Source of the DNA: Ricinus communis
Lineage: Eukaryota; Streptophyta; Magnoliopsida; Malpighiales; Euphorbiaceae
Length of the DNA stretch: 64,000 nucleotides
Assembly (NCBI RefSeq): GCF_019578655.1
Contig: NC_063262.1
Location: forward strand, 8,129,582-8,193,581
Direction of reading: 5' to 3'
Under the pieces are notes generated by a model that saw only the letters and a program-made list of their open reading frames with translations, was not told where the DNA came from and searched no databases. The position numbers were made by a program, and so were the translations under genes. Shown one piece after another: positions 49,553-59,408 of the stretch (its first letter is position 1; every line of letters starts with the position of its first letter).

Positions 49553-51246
49553 TCACTTCCTTAGTAAAGCCACAGCACGCAGAGGATGCTTCATCTCACA
49601 AGACAGTTTCAACACCTCTCCAAGCTTAACTGGGTTGCCCACATCCTGAACCCACTTGAATTGGTGCACCAGCTTAGCCACCCAAAGGCTCACGGTCACT
49701 AGCCCTAGGTTCTTTCCGGGGCATACTCTCCGTCCAGCGCCAAAAGGTGCAAGCCTAAGATCACCTCCCCTGACGTCCACGTCAGCATCTATGAATCTTT
49801 CTGGCCTGAATTCCAAGGGATCCTCCCACACCTGTTTGTCATGAGTGATTGCCCACATGTTGATCATTGCGGTAGTATTGCTTGGGATGACCATTCCGTT
49901 GCTGAGCTGGACATCTGACGTGGATAACCTGGCCCATGAAAGGAGTGGGCCAGGTGGGTGGACCCTTAAAGTTTCTTTCACTACTGCTTGTAAATAAGGC
50001 AACTTTGCCACTTCTGCGTCTGTCAAGCTCCCATCTTTTGCTGCTGTGTCTACATCTTTTTGTAGTTTTTCTTGAATTGCAGGATGTAATACCAACTCTG
50101 CCATGATCCACTCTGTTAACAGTGCTGTTGTATCAGTCCCTCTGAATATCATTTCCTGAGAAACCCAAACCAAATTAGCAAGAAATATGAAAAAGTAAAA
50201 AGCCAAATAGAAACTAGTGATAAATACATAAATACACAAATACACACCCATAAGACAGCAACCATGTCTTCTTCTTGGAGTTTTTCTTCACCATCTAGAG
50301 AGAGCAAGACATCAACAAAATCACTACTATCACTTTCTTTTCTTGATTCACTGAGTCTATGCTCTTCAATAATACATCTAACGAGTTTCTTAACTCGAGG
50401 AACGAGTTTCAAGCAACGTTCATTTATACGTAACGGGTCATAAAAGTAACTGAGCCATGGCAAATAATCACACCAGTTAAAAGCACCCAATAGTTCAAAC
50501 CCTTCTCTAACCATGTTTCTCAACTCCTCAAGCTCTTCGCTATCGTGCGCAAGGTCGTATCTTTTGCCGAACACACTACCCATAATGTTGTTTAAGGAAG
50601 CAAATTGAAGGTGTTTCCTTAACGAGACAAAACCGTTGTGCGCCTGCTCGTTAGCTATAGTACGAAACATGGCTGCGCATTCTAGCTGACGGAGATGTTC
50701 ATGAGCTGAAATACGCCGGGGTGCAAATAGATGAGAGGAAGCAATTTTTCTTAGTAGCCGCCAGTAAGTACCATTAGGAGCGAACCCAATAGCTCGGCTG
50801 AACATGAGGCTTTTAGCCGACTCTTTAATCGGACGGTCAGCAAAGTGAGGAGAAGTCAAGATTTCACGAGCAGTGTGCGGATCAGATGACACAACAACAG
50901 GAGTAGAACCGAGGCTAAAAGCCATGAGTTGAGAGTTGGCTCGTTTCCAAGCCATGGAGGCTAAAGAACGATGAGCTAAGCCACGGCTTAAAGTAAAGAG
51001 ACTACCGAAGAAAGGTAAGCCTTTAGGACCTGGAATAGGAACATGGCCTTTCTGGTTTCTACCATATCTCCATGCAATACCGCCAGCAGCAAAAACCCAA
51101 GTGAGAAGGGAAAGCGAAAGAAACCCTAGAAAGAGAGTTAGAAAGATGTACCCATCTAACAGATTTCTGGACCCAAGAAATGCTGGAAGTGTAAACACCC
51201 ACCAGCTAGTGTCCTTGGCAACCAAACCAGCACCCAAGTGTTCCAT
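49553..51246 (-). CDS. CYP78A: Cytochrome P450, CYP78A subfamily
   Basis: Exon 1 is 51246-50248 and exon 2 is 50155-49553, with one 92-bp GT-AG intron, giving 533 residues. The N-terminus holds a membrane anchor (about residues 31-58) then the proline-rich PIPGPKGLP hinge. The I-helix shows FRGTDTT (337-343), the CYP78 variant of AGxDT. The K-helix ExxR is ETLR (394-397), PERF is at 451-454, and the haem loop [10 protein letters not shown] (471-480) has C478 as ligand. The two-exon layout with the intron just before the I-helix is typical of plant CYP78A genes. The family acts in the ER on unknown, probably fatty-acid-derived, substrates and promotes organ and seed growth (KLUH is CYP78A5). 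This copy is intact. Which CYP78A member it is cannot be decided by eye, although the N-terminus differs from KLUH. Confidence 0.93.
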
Positions 51247-51344
51247 TTGTTAAAAATGACAAGCAAGATCCAAGAAAATAAAGAGAGAACAAGAGAAAAG
51301 AGAGACCTTTTGATCGACACTTGAAAGGAAAGAGTAACTCAGGG

Positions 51345-51362
51345 AGAATATATATATATAGA
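51345..51362 (-). promoter_or_regulatory. Candidate TATA box of CYP78A
   Basis: A TATATATATATA run lies about 100 bp upstream of the start codon on the minus strand. It could also be a microsatellite. Confidence 0.4.
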
Positions 51363-51395
51363 GGAGATTCTTTAATACATTTAGGACACACACGT

Positions 51396-51420
51396 AGAGA
51401 GAGAGAGAGAGAGAGAGAGA
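51396..51420. repeat. (GA)n tract upstream of CYP78A
   Basis: Twenty-five bases of alternating AG, reading as CT on the gene strand. CT/GA tracts are common in plant core promoters and bind BPC-type GAGA factors. That role is inferred here. Confidence 0.8.
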
Positions 51421-51565
51421 TATTTGACAGGACACAAGGATTTTTGTTTGTATGCCTTTTATTTGTTTCTGAAGAAGAAAAAAACAAAAAGGAAGGGGGA
51501 TGGATTCACGTGGAGAGAAGGAAACAGAAAGGAGGTGGTGGGATTGCATGGATTGTGAAGTGAAT

Positions 51566-51598
51566 GGGGAGGGGGAGGGGGAGGGGGAGGGAGAGGGT
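51566..51598 (+). promoter_or_regulatory. G-quadruplex-type tract upstream of CYP78A
   Basis: Six G-runs of 3-5 bases separated by single A residues or a short AGA occur in 33 bp, far above the four-run rule for intramolecular quadruplexes. It lies about 320 bp upstream of the CYP78A start codon, on the strand opposite to the gene. Confidence 0.7.
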
Positions 51599-51599
51599 G

Positions 51600-52480
51600 C
51601 GTTATTAAGGACCTAGAATACAACAACAGCAATAACAATAATAATACTAATTATTATAATAAAGGCATTGAATGTGAGACGGTAGAATTGGAGGCTAAGA
51701 ACGGCGGGGGAAAATGAAAGGAGATATGATGTGGAACGCTCGGGGGAAGGGAAACGCTTGGTGTGTTGTCTAAGTAACGCATTGGGAGCTGTGAAGCTTT
51801 TGAATTTATTGTGACAGACAGGGATTGTGTATGAGTGAGAGACACTGTAGATTTTGGTTCCGTTCCTGGAACAACGCAAACACCTTGTCAATTCTTTTTT
51901 CTTTTTTCTCTTTCTTCCTATTTTCGTTTATAATAGATCAGATTGTAGGTATATAATTTGGAAAAGTAATTATTAAATTTATTATTTTTAGAAATAATAA
52001 TCAACTTTGTTTTATCAAGATTATTATCAAATAAAAAAAAAGTTTAATTTCTATCAAGATGTCAGAGACTTCTTTTTTTGTATGGATTCATTTATTATTT
52101 ATTTTGTTATTTATTGTAAGAATTTAGTTTTAATTTTTTTAAATGGAAATTAATTAAAAAAAGAAAAGAAAAGGAAATCAATGTAATGACGGTGATCGAG
52201 TTGGTGGAAGCACACAAGAAAAGGAAAATCTGTGTGTGATATATATATTTATGGTGTGGATTTGTAGGACAAAAGAGAATGGGGGGCACCTGCTTCTCTA
52301 TCAGATTCAGAACCACCTGCACTGCACTGCATGAACGATAAGAGGAAGAAATAAGCACGAAACTCCCTCATATATAAAGCTTGTTGGGTTCTTTTATTAT
52401 TTTTTCTTTATTTGCAAGTTCAAAACATATATATATATATATAATTTGAACAAAAAACAGATAGAAAATCATTTTCATCA
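51600..52480. other. Distal upstream region of CYP78A
   Basis: Mixed-complexity DNA with short open frames but no recognisable product. A TA run lies near 52428-52443. It probably contains further CYP78A regulatory sequence. Confidence 0.4.
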
Positions 52481-52484
52481 GAAA

Positions 52485-52800
52485 TTGCTTATTTCTTAAA
52501 CTTAATTAATGAATTGCCCGAAAATCGACATCAAGTTTCAATTTTAAGGGGCTCCCTTTATTTTCAGATTACAAAAAAGAAAAAATAAATTTAGAATTCT
52601 TACAAATTCTAAAATTTGTATTTGATCTAGTTCTAGCGAATTCAAAAAATAAAACATTTAAAAATAATTCTCTTGGAATAAAAGAAATAAATAAACAAGT
52701 TCCTCATTGGTCATATAAATTAATTGACGATTTGGAACAACAAGAGGGAGAAAATGAAGAAAACATGGCGAAAGATTATGAAATTCGTTCACGAAAAGCA
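52485..52800 (+). pseudogene. Plastid-derived fragment, ycf1 (Tic214) like
   Basis: The translation of 52690-52800 reads [10 protein letters not shown]...EQQEGENEE and [10 protein letters not shown], the hallmark segment of plastid Ycf1. Upstream, an INELPE(N)RHQVS-like stretch in another frame also fits Ycf1. Frameshifts and stops show it is a nuclear copy of plastid DNA. Confidence 0.7.
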
Positions 52801-52809
52801 CCTAACAAC

Positions 52810-53095
52810 GACCCCATAGGCTTTCGCTTTCGCGTCTCTCTAAAATTGCAGTCATGGTAAAATCTGGAGCACCTAATAACGTATCTTCACAGACCAAGAA
52901 CTACGAGATCATCCACGCATTGAATTTCTGGTAGTAGCTCCATAATCAAAAAAGTGTTTGTGATTGTTCCAGAAGAAATGAAACAAATGATAGGGTAGAG
53001 CTAGGACAGTTATTGTATGGAGCTGAAGTAACTCATTCAGAACGTCTTTTAACGGATTACGTGGTACGATTGAATCGAATAAGCCCTTATGGAAT
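52810..53095. pseudogene. Further plastid-like fragments, gene not identified
   Basis: The sequence is more complex than nuclear spacer and lies between ycf1-like and atpB-like fragments. One part (CACAGACCAAGAACTACGAG, about 52890-52909) resembles the spacer or tRNA-intron region of the plastid inverted repeat. Another gives a peptide-like frame, [19 protein letters not shown]. The source genes were not recognised with certainty. Confidence 0.4.
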
Positions 53096-53097
53096 AA

Positions 53098-53181
53098 GTA
53101 GTAGATCTGCTAGCTCCTTATCGCCGTGGAGGAAAAATCAGACTATTCGGGGGAGCTGGAGTAGGTAAAACAGTACTTATG
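53098..53181 (+). pseudogene. Plastid-derived atpB fragment
   Basis: The 28-codon frame encodes [13 protein letters not shown], then [13 protein letters not shown], which is the Walker A region of the plastid ATP synthase beta subunit. It is cut off on both sides, so it is a small inserted fragment. Confidence 0.8.
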
Positions 53182-53187
53182 GATCCG

Positions 53188-53243
53188 TTGGGGTGACGGG
53201 CTCGAACATGACATGTGTTCGACCACTTGAACTACAATCCCCA
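53188..53243 (-). pseudogene. tRNA-like remnant, possibly plastid trnD
   Basis: On the minus strand it reads GGGGATTGTAGTTCAAGTGG and later TTCGAGCCCGTCACCCC, resembling the 5' arm and T-arm of plastid trnD-GUC. The anticodon arm is not recognisable and the total length is short. It is not a functional tRNA. Confidence 0.35.
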
Positions 53244-53338
53244 GGAAATGCAATACAAGAAAATTAAAATCATCAAAAAATATTTCACAGATATTAAAAA
53301 GAAGAAATGCACTTGTTACCCAACAACCCCTTAGAGGA

Positions 53339-53770
53339 CAAACCCTTGAACAAAGCTCTTAAGTGGATTATGTATCCTATTCCAAATAAGAAAGATCTTT
53401 TACAAAAACTGCATTCTGCATTCATCTTTTCAAAGTTTGACATGAAATCAGGATTTTGGCAAATCCAGATTGATCCAAAAGATCAACAGAAAGTTAACTT
53501 CCTCTAGATTTTCTGATGATGGTTCTTCAACCTCGACCATAGATATTGGAAGGGTATCCAAAATTCCTTCTGTTATCTATGCCCCTTACAAAGAACCAAT
53601 TCCATCCCAAACACAACCTAGATTTTCAACATTTTTAATCCATTTTCAAAGTTCTGCATTGTCTACATAGATGATGTTTTAATTTTTTCAAATTCCATTG
53701 AACAGCATTTTAAACACCTAGAAACGTTTTTCTATGTTGTTAAAAAAAATGGTTTAGTGGTTTCAAACTG
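53339..53770 (+). pseudogene. Endogenous pararetrovirus fragment, plus strand, mosaic
   Basis: The first part (53339-53505) encodes the central RT segment with PIPNKKDLL and FDMKSGFWQIQID, nearly identical to the minus-strand copy near 56700-56830. It then runs into a different piece (about 53506-53615, SRFSDDGSS and a PSQTQPR stretch) that looks like another part of a Caulimoviridae polyprotein. It returns to RT at YIDDVLIFS (about 53660-53700). The pieces are out of their normal order, with stops between them. This is a dead viral relic. Confidence 0.7.
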
Positions 53771-54226
53771 AGAACTAGATAACAGAAGAGCTTCTCTCTC
53801 TAGAATTCTTTCTTCTCTCTTCTAAGTTCTGAGGGATGAAGAAGGAGGACTCCTCTATATATAGAGGTCTTGGAGCTTTGGATACTTGTTACGGGCTTTG
53901 GATGCTTTGCTTAGTAGAGTAGAAATGATTCCACTTGTCTTTGGAGTCTTGTGGAGATGCTTCACATGCTTTGGAGTCTTTTGATAATGCCAACCGTCTT
54001 TTGAGAAAGTTGTCGGCCATGCTTTGAAGGAATCTTTTGCTTTTTTGACTTTTCTTTTTCTTTTGTCTTTTGTCTTTTTCTTTTCTTTTCTTTTCTTTTT
54101 CTTTTTCTTTTTTCTTTTTCTTTTCTTTTTCTGGGCTTTAGTGTGGGCTTTTTGGTCCAACACAAATAACCTTGGGCTACCATTTCTGGTTTTCAACCCA
54201 TGGGCTTTTAAAGAAGGAGATAATAT
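53771..54226 (-). promoter_or_regulatory. Pararetroviral intergenic region with TATA palindrome
   Basis: On the minus strand this non-coding segment follows the second viral ORF. It contains CCTCTATATATAGAGG (53849-53864), a 16-bp palindrome with a TATATA core, followed by a purine-rich leader. A long pyrimidine tract, (CTTTT)n on the plus strand, spans 54044-54131. Position and composition fit a Caulimoviridae promoter and leader, but activity is unknown. Confidence 0.45.
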
Positions 54227-55729
54227 TTATGAGACTTTGAGTATCCCATAACAATCGTCTCCCATTTGGATCATCCAAATCGAATGCAGTGATGTAACTG
54301 GAAGAGGATGATGATGAGGCTTTGGATTTGCCTTTAGAAGAAGGCCATCTCGGACAAACTGTTTTATAAGTTGTAGGAAATCTTCTTGGTTTGGGGTGAC
54401 AAGCTTTGGAAGGAGAAAAGACTTACATGCCAAGAACGTTGTTTGTTCTTTAGGAGGAGGCAAGAAGCTATGTTTGGTCAAGAAGTTTTGAGCGGCTTTT
54501 AGGGACAGTTTGTCTTGGTGGTTGAATTTGTCCCACCATTTTACTTTGAATCGACGGATAAGTGTAATCTCACCATCCCGGAAGCAGTTGAAGTGAAAGT
54601 ACCATACATACCCGGGTAAAAAGAAATTTGAGCAGAAAAGGAGAAGCGGGAAAAACGCTTTCCATGGAATTTGGTTTGTAATTTGCTTTGAAGAGGTTGA
54701 ACATGGGTAAGACTTTGGGAATAAGAGTCTCAGGGGCATTACCGTAGTAATTCCACCACTGTTTAAACCAGTAAGGGATTTTGGAGGTTTGGATATTGGT
54801 GTCGAAGTAGAATAGCCAGGAGTGGCTTCTTCCTTCGTTTTGGATAAGAAAGGTATTGAACCAGGCTTGCTGGTAATCCCAATAGGAGAAAGAGGTGTTT
54901 AGATTTGAAGGGTAGGTTCTTTTTAGAAAAGTAGGGAAGGAACGAGGAGAGTGTAAATCCATACCCCAATCAGACGGGTGAAGGATTCTTTGGATTGTGC
55001 ATGTTGAATATGTAGGGTCTTTATGGGCTTTGTCTTTTTTGAAATGCTTGAATTTGGTACGAACCAAGTAACCTCGAGGATTGACTGGTAATAAGCTCGA
55101 GGCTTTGAAATATTCCAGGGTTTAAAAAACTAACCTGGAGGGAAAATCTTTGAAACCAATTTTGAGGGGCTTTCTATGCAGAATCCTTCCTCAATGGTTA
55201 AAACATTTTGAAAAATAGGTTTTTCCAAATACTCATTTGATTTAAAACGTTTTGATTGCGTCAAAACAATCTCCTGAGAGTTTGGCTTTGAAAAACTATT
55301 TGAGTTTTGAGATAGGTTTGGAGGGAAAATCTCTATCTCGGTATTTTGAAAAGGGATAGATAGTATACCTTTACCCTTTGTAGAGGAAGAGGACGACTTT
55401 GGAGTCGCTTCTGGCTTTGGAATAATTTGCTTTGTAGATGGTTCAGACAGGGATTGAACCATTTGTCTTTTGTATTCTTCCACCCTTTGAATAAATTCAG
55501 GGTCTTGCTGAGCAAGCCATTTCTGAATTTGTTTGGCTTGATCGGCTTTGAAAGGATCCATTTGTTGTTGAACTGGATCTGGTTGATCAATTTCTTCTTG
55601 GATTATCTCAGTCCAAGTCTTGATGGACTTTGAAGTTGAAGGGAGAATTTCCTTCACTGGGCTTTGAATTTGGGCCGGTTTTGAACTAGCCGTGGACTTT
55701 TCTTCTTTGGACTTTGATTTTCTTGGCAT
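54227..55729 (-). pseudogene. Endogenous pararetrovirus second ORF, function unknown, frameshifted
   Basis: Three overlapping minus-strand frames (55729-55130, 55067-54570, 54739-54227) continue one another and together look like a single decayed protein. It has a Lys/Ser/Gln-rich N-terminus (MPRKSKSKEEK), a central aromatic domain (SDWGMDLHSPRSF, WFKQWWNYYG) and a C-terminal part with VKWWDKF. The start codon lies 3 bases after the stop of the upstream RT-RNase H frame (TGA at 55733-55735), a layout reported for florendoviruses, whose ORF2 has no known function. At least two frameshifts break it. Some residues suit nucleic-acid binding, but no function is claimed. Confidence 0.6.
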
Positions 55730-55732
55730 TTT

Positions 55733-56624
55733 TCACTCCTGTTTTTGCAAGAACTCTCTAGTCAGAAAGTCAGGAATAGAATTTGATTCTCATCGAATAA
55801 ATTCAATTTCAAAGTCAAAAACAGATAGAATTGCTTGCCAACGGGCGAAAATCTATTTTGAAGCAATATTTTGGACATCTTTTTGTAAAACTTCTTTTGC
55901 AGACTTGCAATCAATCCTTAAAAGAAATTTTTGATTTAAAAGATCGCTTTGAAATTTAGAAATACAGAGAACTATCGAAAGGATTTCCTTTTTGATAGTA
56001 GAGTAATTCTTTTAAGTATCGTTCCAGTGAGCAGAAGTAAACTGGACAATACATTCTTTGAAATTTTGAACTTGCTTTAGAATCCCACCATATCCTAACT
56101 CTGATGCATCTGTTTCTACAATCTTGAATGCAGAAGGATCAGCTAGATGCAGGCAAAGAATTTCTAAAACTTGTTTTTTAATACTTTGGACTATCTTGGT
56201 ATCTTTGATCGGACGAAGGAGGAGGGTTTTTCCTTAGCCTATCATGCAGGGCTTTGCGAGAGACAGTTTAAATTAGGATAAAAATCCATGACATAATTTA
56301 AACTACCAAGAAATCTTTGAAGCTGAGTTTTTTTCAAAATTTTATCTGGAAACTTTTAAGTAAATGCAAGGGATCTCTCAATTGGAGTAATTGTACCCCG
56401 AGAGATGTAATGACCAAAAAATCTAATTTCGTTTGAAAAGAGATATCTTAGACTTTGAAACCACTAAACCATTTTTCTTAACAACATAGAAAAACGTTTC
56501 TAGGTGTTTAAAATGCCGCTCAATGGAATTTGAAAAATTAAAACATCATCTATGTAGACAATGCGAACTTTGAAAATGGATTAAAAATGTCATTCATGAT
56601 TTTTGAAATTCGGAAGGGCATTCT
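55733..56624 (-). pseudogene. Endogenous pararetrovirus: RT thumb and RNase H remnant
   Basis: Minus-strand translation in shifting frames shows the catalytic YIDD position (about 56546-56560), a LQRFLGSLNYV segment, and RNase H motifs HWN, NYSTIKKEILSIV, IDCKSAKEV and ARWQAILSVFDF. Several in-frame stops and frameshifts interrupt it, so no active enzyme can be made. It continues the protease-RT frame immediately to the right (56625-58070). Confidence 0.7.
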
Positions 56625-58070
56625 TTAATCCAAAGGCATCACATTCCATTCATATTGACCGAATGGGACAGTAAATGCCGTTTTGTAACGATCTTTTAGA
56701 TCAATCTGGATTTGCCAAAATCCTGATTTCATGTCAAACTTTGAAAAGATGAATGCAGAATGCAGTTTTTGTAAAAGATCTTTCTTATTTGGAATAGGAT
56801 ACCTAATCCACTTAAGAGCTTTGTTCAAGGGTTTGTAGTTGATCACTAGCCTAAGAGTTCCTCTTTCTATTTCGCTATTCTTATTGACATAGAAAGCTGC
56901 ACAAGACCAAGGTGATCTAGACTTTGAAATTAAACCCTTAGACTCAAGATCTTTAATCTCTAATCTGCAATGGCTCTCTAAAGACTCATTCATCTGAATG
57001 GGTCTGGCTTTAGTAGGGATTTGCTTATCTGAAAAATCGTTTTCATATGACAAATCTACCATATGTTGCTTTCGATTCCAAAAAGCATTTGGAAGATCAG
57101 AACAGAGTTCATTCTCAATCTTCATTTGAAAATCAGAAATTTTTCTTTGAATAAAATCATTTTGCAGTTGATCAAGGATTCTCTTCAAACCCACATCTTG
57201 TTGAATATGAGAAAGATGGGTCTGTTTACCTTTGATCAAAGCATTGATTTCAAAATTGTAAATAGAATGTGCTTTGATAAGATTCAAATTTCTCTTTTTT
57301 GGTTTTTCTAGAAAAGGGAAAACAATCTTTGAATCTTTAGCTTTGAAAATGATTCGAGCAGTTGTCACTTTAAAGGGAGTTATCAAATTGATAAACGGAG
57401 TCCCTAAGATAACAGCTTGCTGAAGATCCTTTGTAAGAATAAAGACATTCTTTAAAGCAATATTGTTATTAAGAATTGCGGCTTCAGTTTTACCAGCAAT
57501 CTTAATCTTTGAAGAATTGGCTGAAGTCAGCCTTTCTTTGGTTTCTTGATGAAACCTTCTAGGAACCGATTCATGATTGATACAATTGAGGTCTGCTCCT
57601 GTATCAAACAACGCGATGGTTTCTATCTGGAAATCACCAGGGAAAACAAGCTTTATTTGAATTAAATATTTTCTTGAAGTAATTTCCTTTAAAACATTGA
57701 TAAAGTTTTCAGGAACATTTTCAGAAACTTCAAGGTTTTGAAAATCATTTTCCTCATCAGAATCAGAATCACTATTCTGTTTGACGATCAGGCTTTGAAG
57801 CAAAACAGAATCATTTTGTTGTTTTTCTTTCAACTCTTTGAGTTCTGTTTTGATGGATTTAATCTCCTTCTGGAGTTCTTGAACAGTAGGAAGAGGGTTT
57901 TTCAACTTCTTCCCTTTGTCCAAAATCATAGTAAGATCATAAGTATTCTTACTAGAAGAAGGAACCAGAGATTCAGTTTTTAAAATCTCTTTTAAAACCT
58001 GTTTTTGAATAAAAGGATCACTAATATGCTTTACAGCTTCAAGAAGAGCTTCTTGTTGCCTAGTGAGCAT
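56625..58070 (-). pseudogene. Endogenous pararetrovirus: aspartic protease and reverse transcriptase, long open frame
   Basis: An open frame of 481 codons starts within the polyprotein. It contains a coiled-coil-like Lys/Glu-rich region (about residues 55-95), the protease motif FDTGAD (D156-T-G), then ALLG-type VILGTPF, and the fingers and palm of reverse transcriptase with LRLVINYKPLNKA and FDMKSGFWQIQI. It ends at a stop just after MPLD, before the YIDD box. The order AP then RT then RNase H is that of Caulimoviridae polyproteins, and wording and length suggest the florendovirus group. It is old genome-integrated DNA and truncated on both sides. Confidence 0.8.
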
Positions 58071-58222
58071 ATTAATGTTATTTGAAGAGCTCTCTGAATC
58101 TGTCTCAGAACAATCAGTTGAGGTTTTGATTTCATCAATTTGAAATTCTTCCTCACTGTTTGAGAACTCTGATTCAGATGAATCAACTAGAAGAGCAGAA
58201 ATTTTTTGTGAAACTTCTTCTT

Positions 58223-58870
58223 CTATTTGAAGCTCATGGAGTCTTTTTGAAAATTTACAATACTTTGAAGTATGGCCTTTCTTACCACATTTAAATCATG
58301 TAATTTTTGAAAAATCTTTTTTGGAATCTTTCTTTGGAAATTTTGAAAGAAATTTGGAAGAAGACGGTTTTTTATAGAAATTTTCCTTGCTTTTAGAAGG
58401 CTTTCTATATTTTGAAAATCGTTTCTTTTTGAAAGATTTTGAATAAGAATCAACTTTGCATTTCCCTTTGCGACTAGACACGGGCTCTATTGGGTTGTAC
58501 TCAAACGTTGTGAAACTACCTAGTTCCCTGCCTAGTCTTTTCATCTCCCATTTGTTGTATTTGAAGCTTAAGGTCATGACAAATCTTTAAACCTTCTTTC
58601 TGGGTTAGGCTAACTAACTCACCATAAGTGTAGAAATCATAAGGGATTTGACCGTTATGGGCTTCTCTTATGGTATTCGTAACTCTTTCACCTAAAATCT
58701 TAGGTAAACCGGCTAAGAACTTTTCTTTCCAGAAAGGTTGGCTAGAATCTTCCCTAAGCATGACTCTGGTTAGGAAAATGTCTTTGTAACTTTGGAAGTT
58801 GCTAAGCTTCTTACAGGTAAGGTTGCTAAGGAGCTCGGCATTTTTGTCTTTGAGTAGAGAAGGGTCTCCT
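58223..58870 (-). pseudogene. Endogenous pararetrovirus: coat protein C-terminus and zinc knuckle, truncated
   Basis: Minus-strand frames give a coat-protein-like segment (FWKEKFLAGLPK, IPYDFYTYGELV, KEGLKICHDLKLQ), then a Lys/Ser-rich stretch and a retroviral-type zinc knuckle ending KCGKKGH...YC at about 58255-58300. A TGA codon occupies the place where the first cysteine of the knuckle is expected. Frameshifts separate the pieces. The homology stops near 58870, so the movement protein and coat protein N-terminus are absent. Confidence 0.7.
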
Positions 58871-59408
58871 ATGAAATGAAGGGAAATAGTGAGCCCCTAA
58901 TCTTATTTTTAGCGTAAAAATACACTACAAAATATTTTTGCTTTATCTTAAGCGTTTAATTAGACGGGGCTTCTATTTGAAATAAACAACCGTTTTTCCT
59001 CAGCTAAGCTGACAAAGAAACTTAAGTGAGAGGAACCCAAAATAAATGATGTATCTGAAAGGAGTGTTAATACCCCTAAACTCCCAACTACCAATTGCAA
59101 CCCTAAAAAAAAAACAGTCTTCAATTTGTTCTTCACTATTTTAATTCTAATTAAGAATGAAATTTTTAGTTGTAGTAAATATTTTAGTGAAATTGCTACT
59201 GGAAAAAGCTAAATTGAAAGCGATAAGAAAGATATGTCATATATACGTAATAACAAATTTATCAAAAAGCTATTGTTTTTTATTTTTGCTATTTAAAATG
59301 TATATATAATGTATATTATTTGGATAGATTCTTTGACCTTTTTTTTGAGTTTTTATTTTATGATATGCTGATAGAAGTATTTTTTTAATTTTTTTTTCCA
59401 TTTATAGA
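58871..59408. other. Spacer between viral relic and second MULE
   Basis: No gene was found. The left terminal inverted repeat of the MULE to the right would be expected here but was not identified, because its partner is outside the window. Confidence 0.4.

Noticed and set aside
51613..52358. Short open frames upstream of CYP78A
   Set aside because: Low complexity, no conserved residues and no splice partners. More likely promoter DNA.
53855..54251. Open frames rich in Lys/Arg (minus) and Phe/Leu (plus)
   Set aside because: They are translations of the CTTTT tract in the viral intergenic region.
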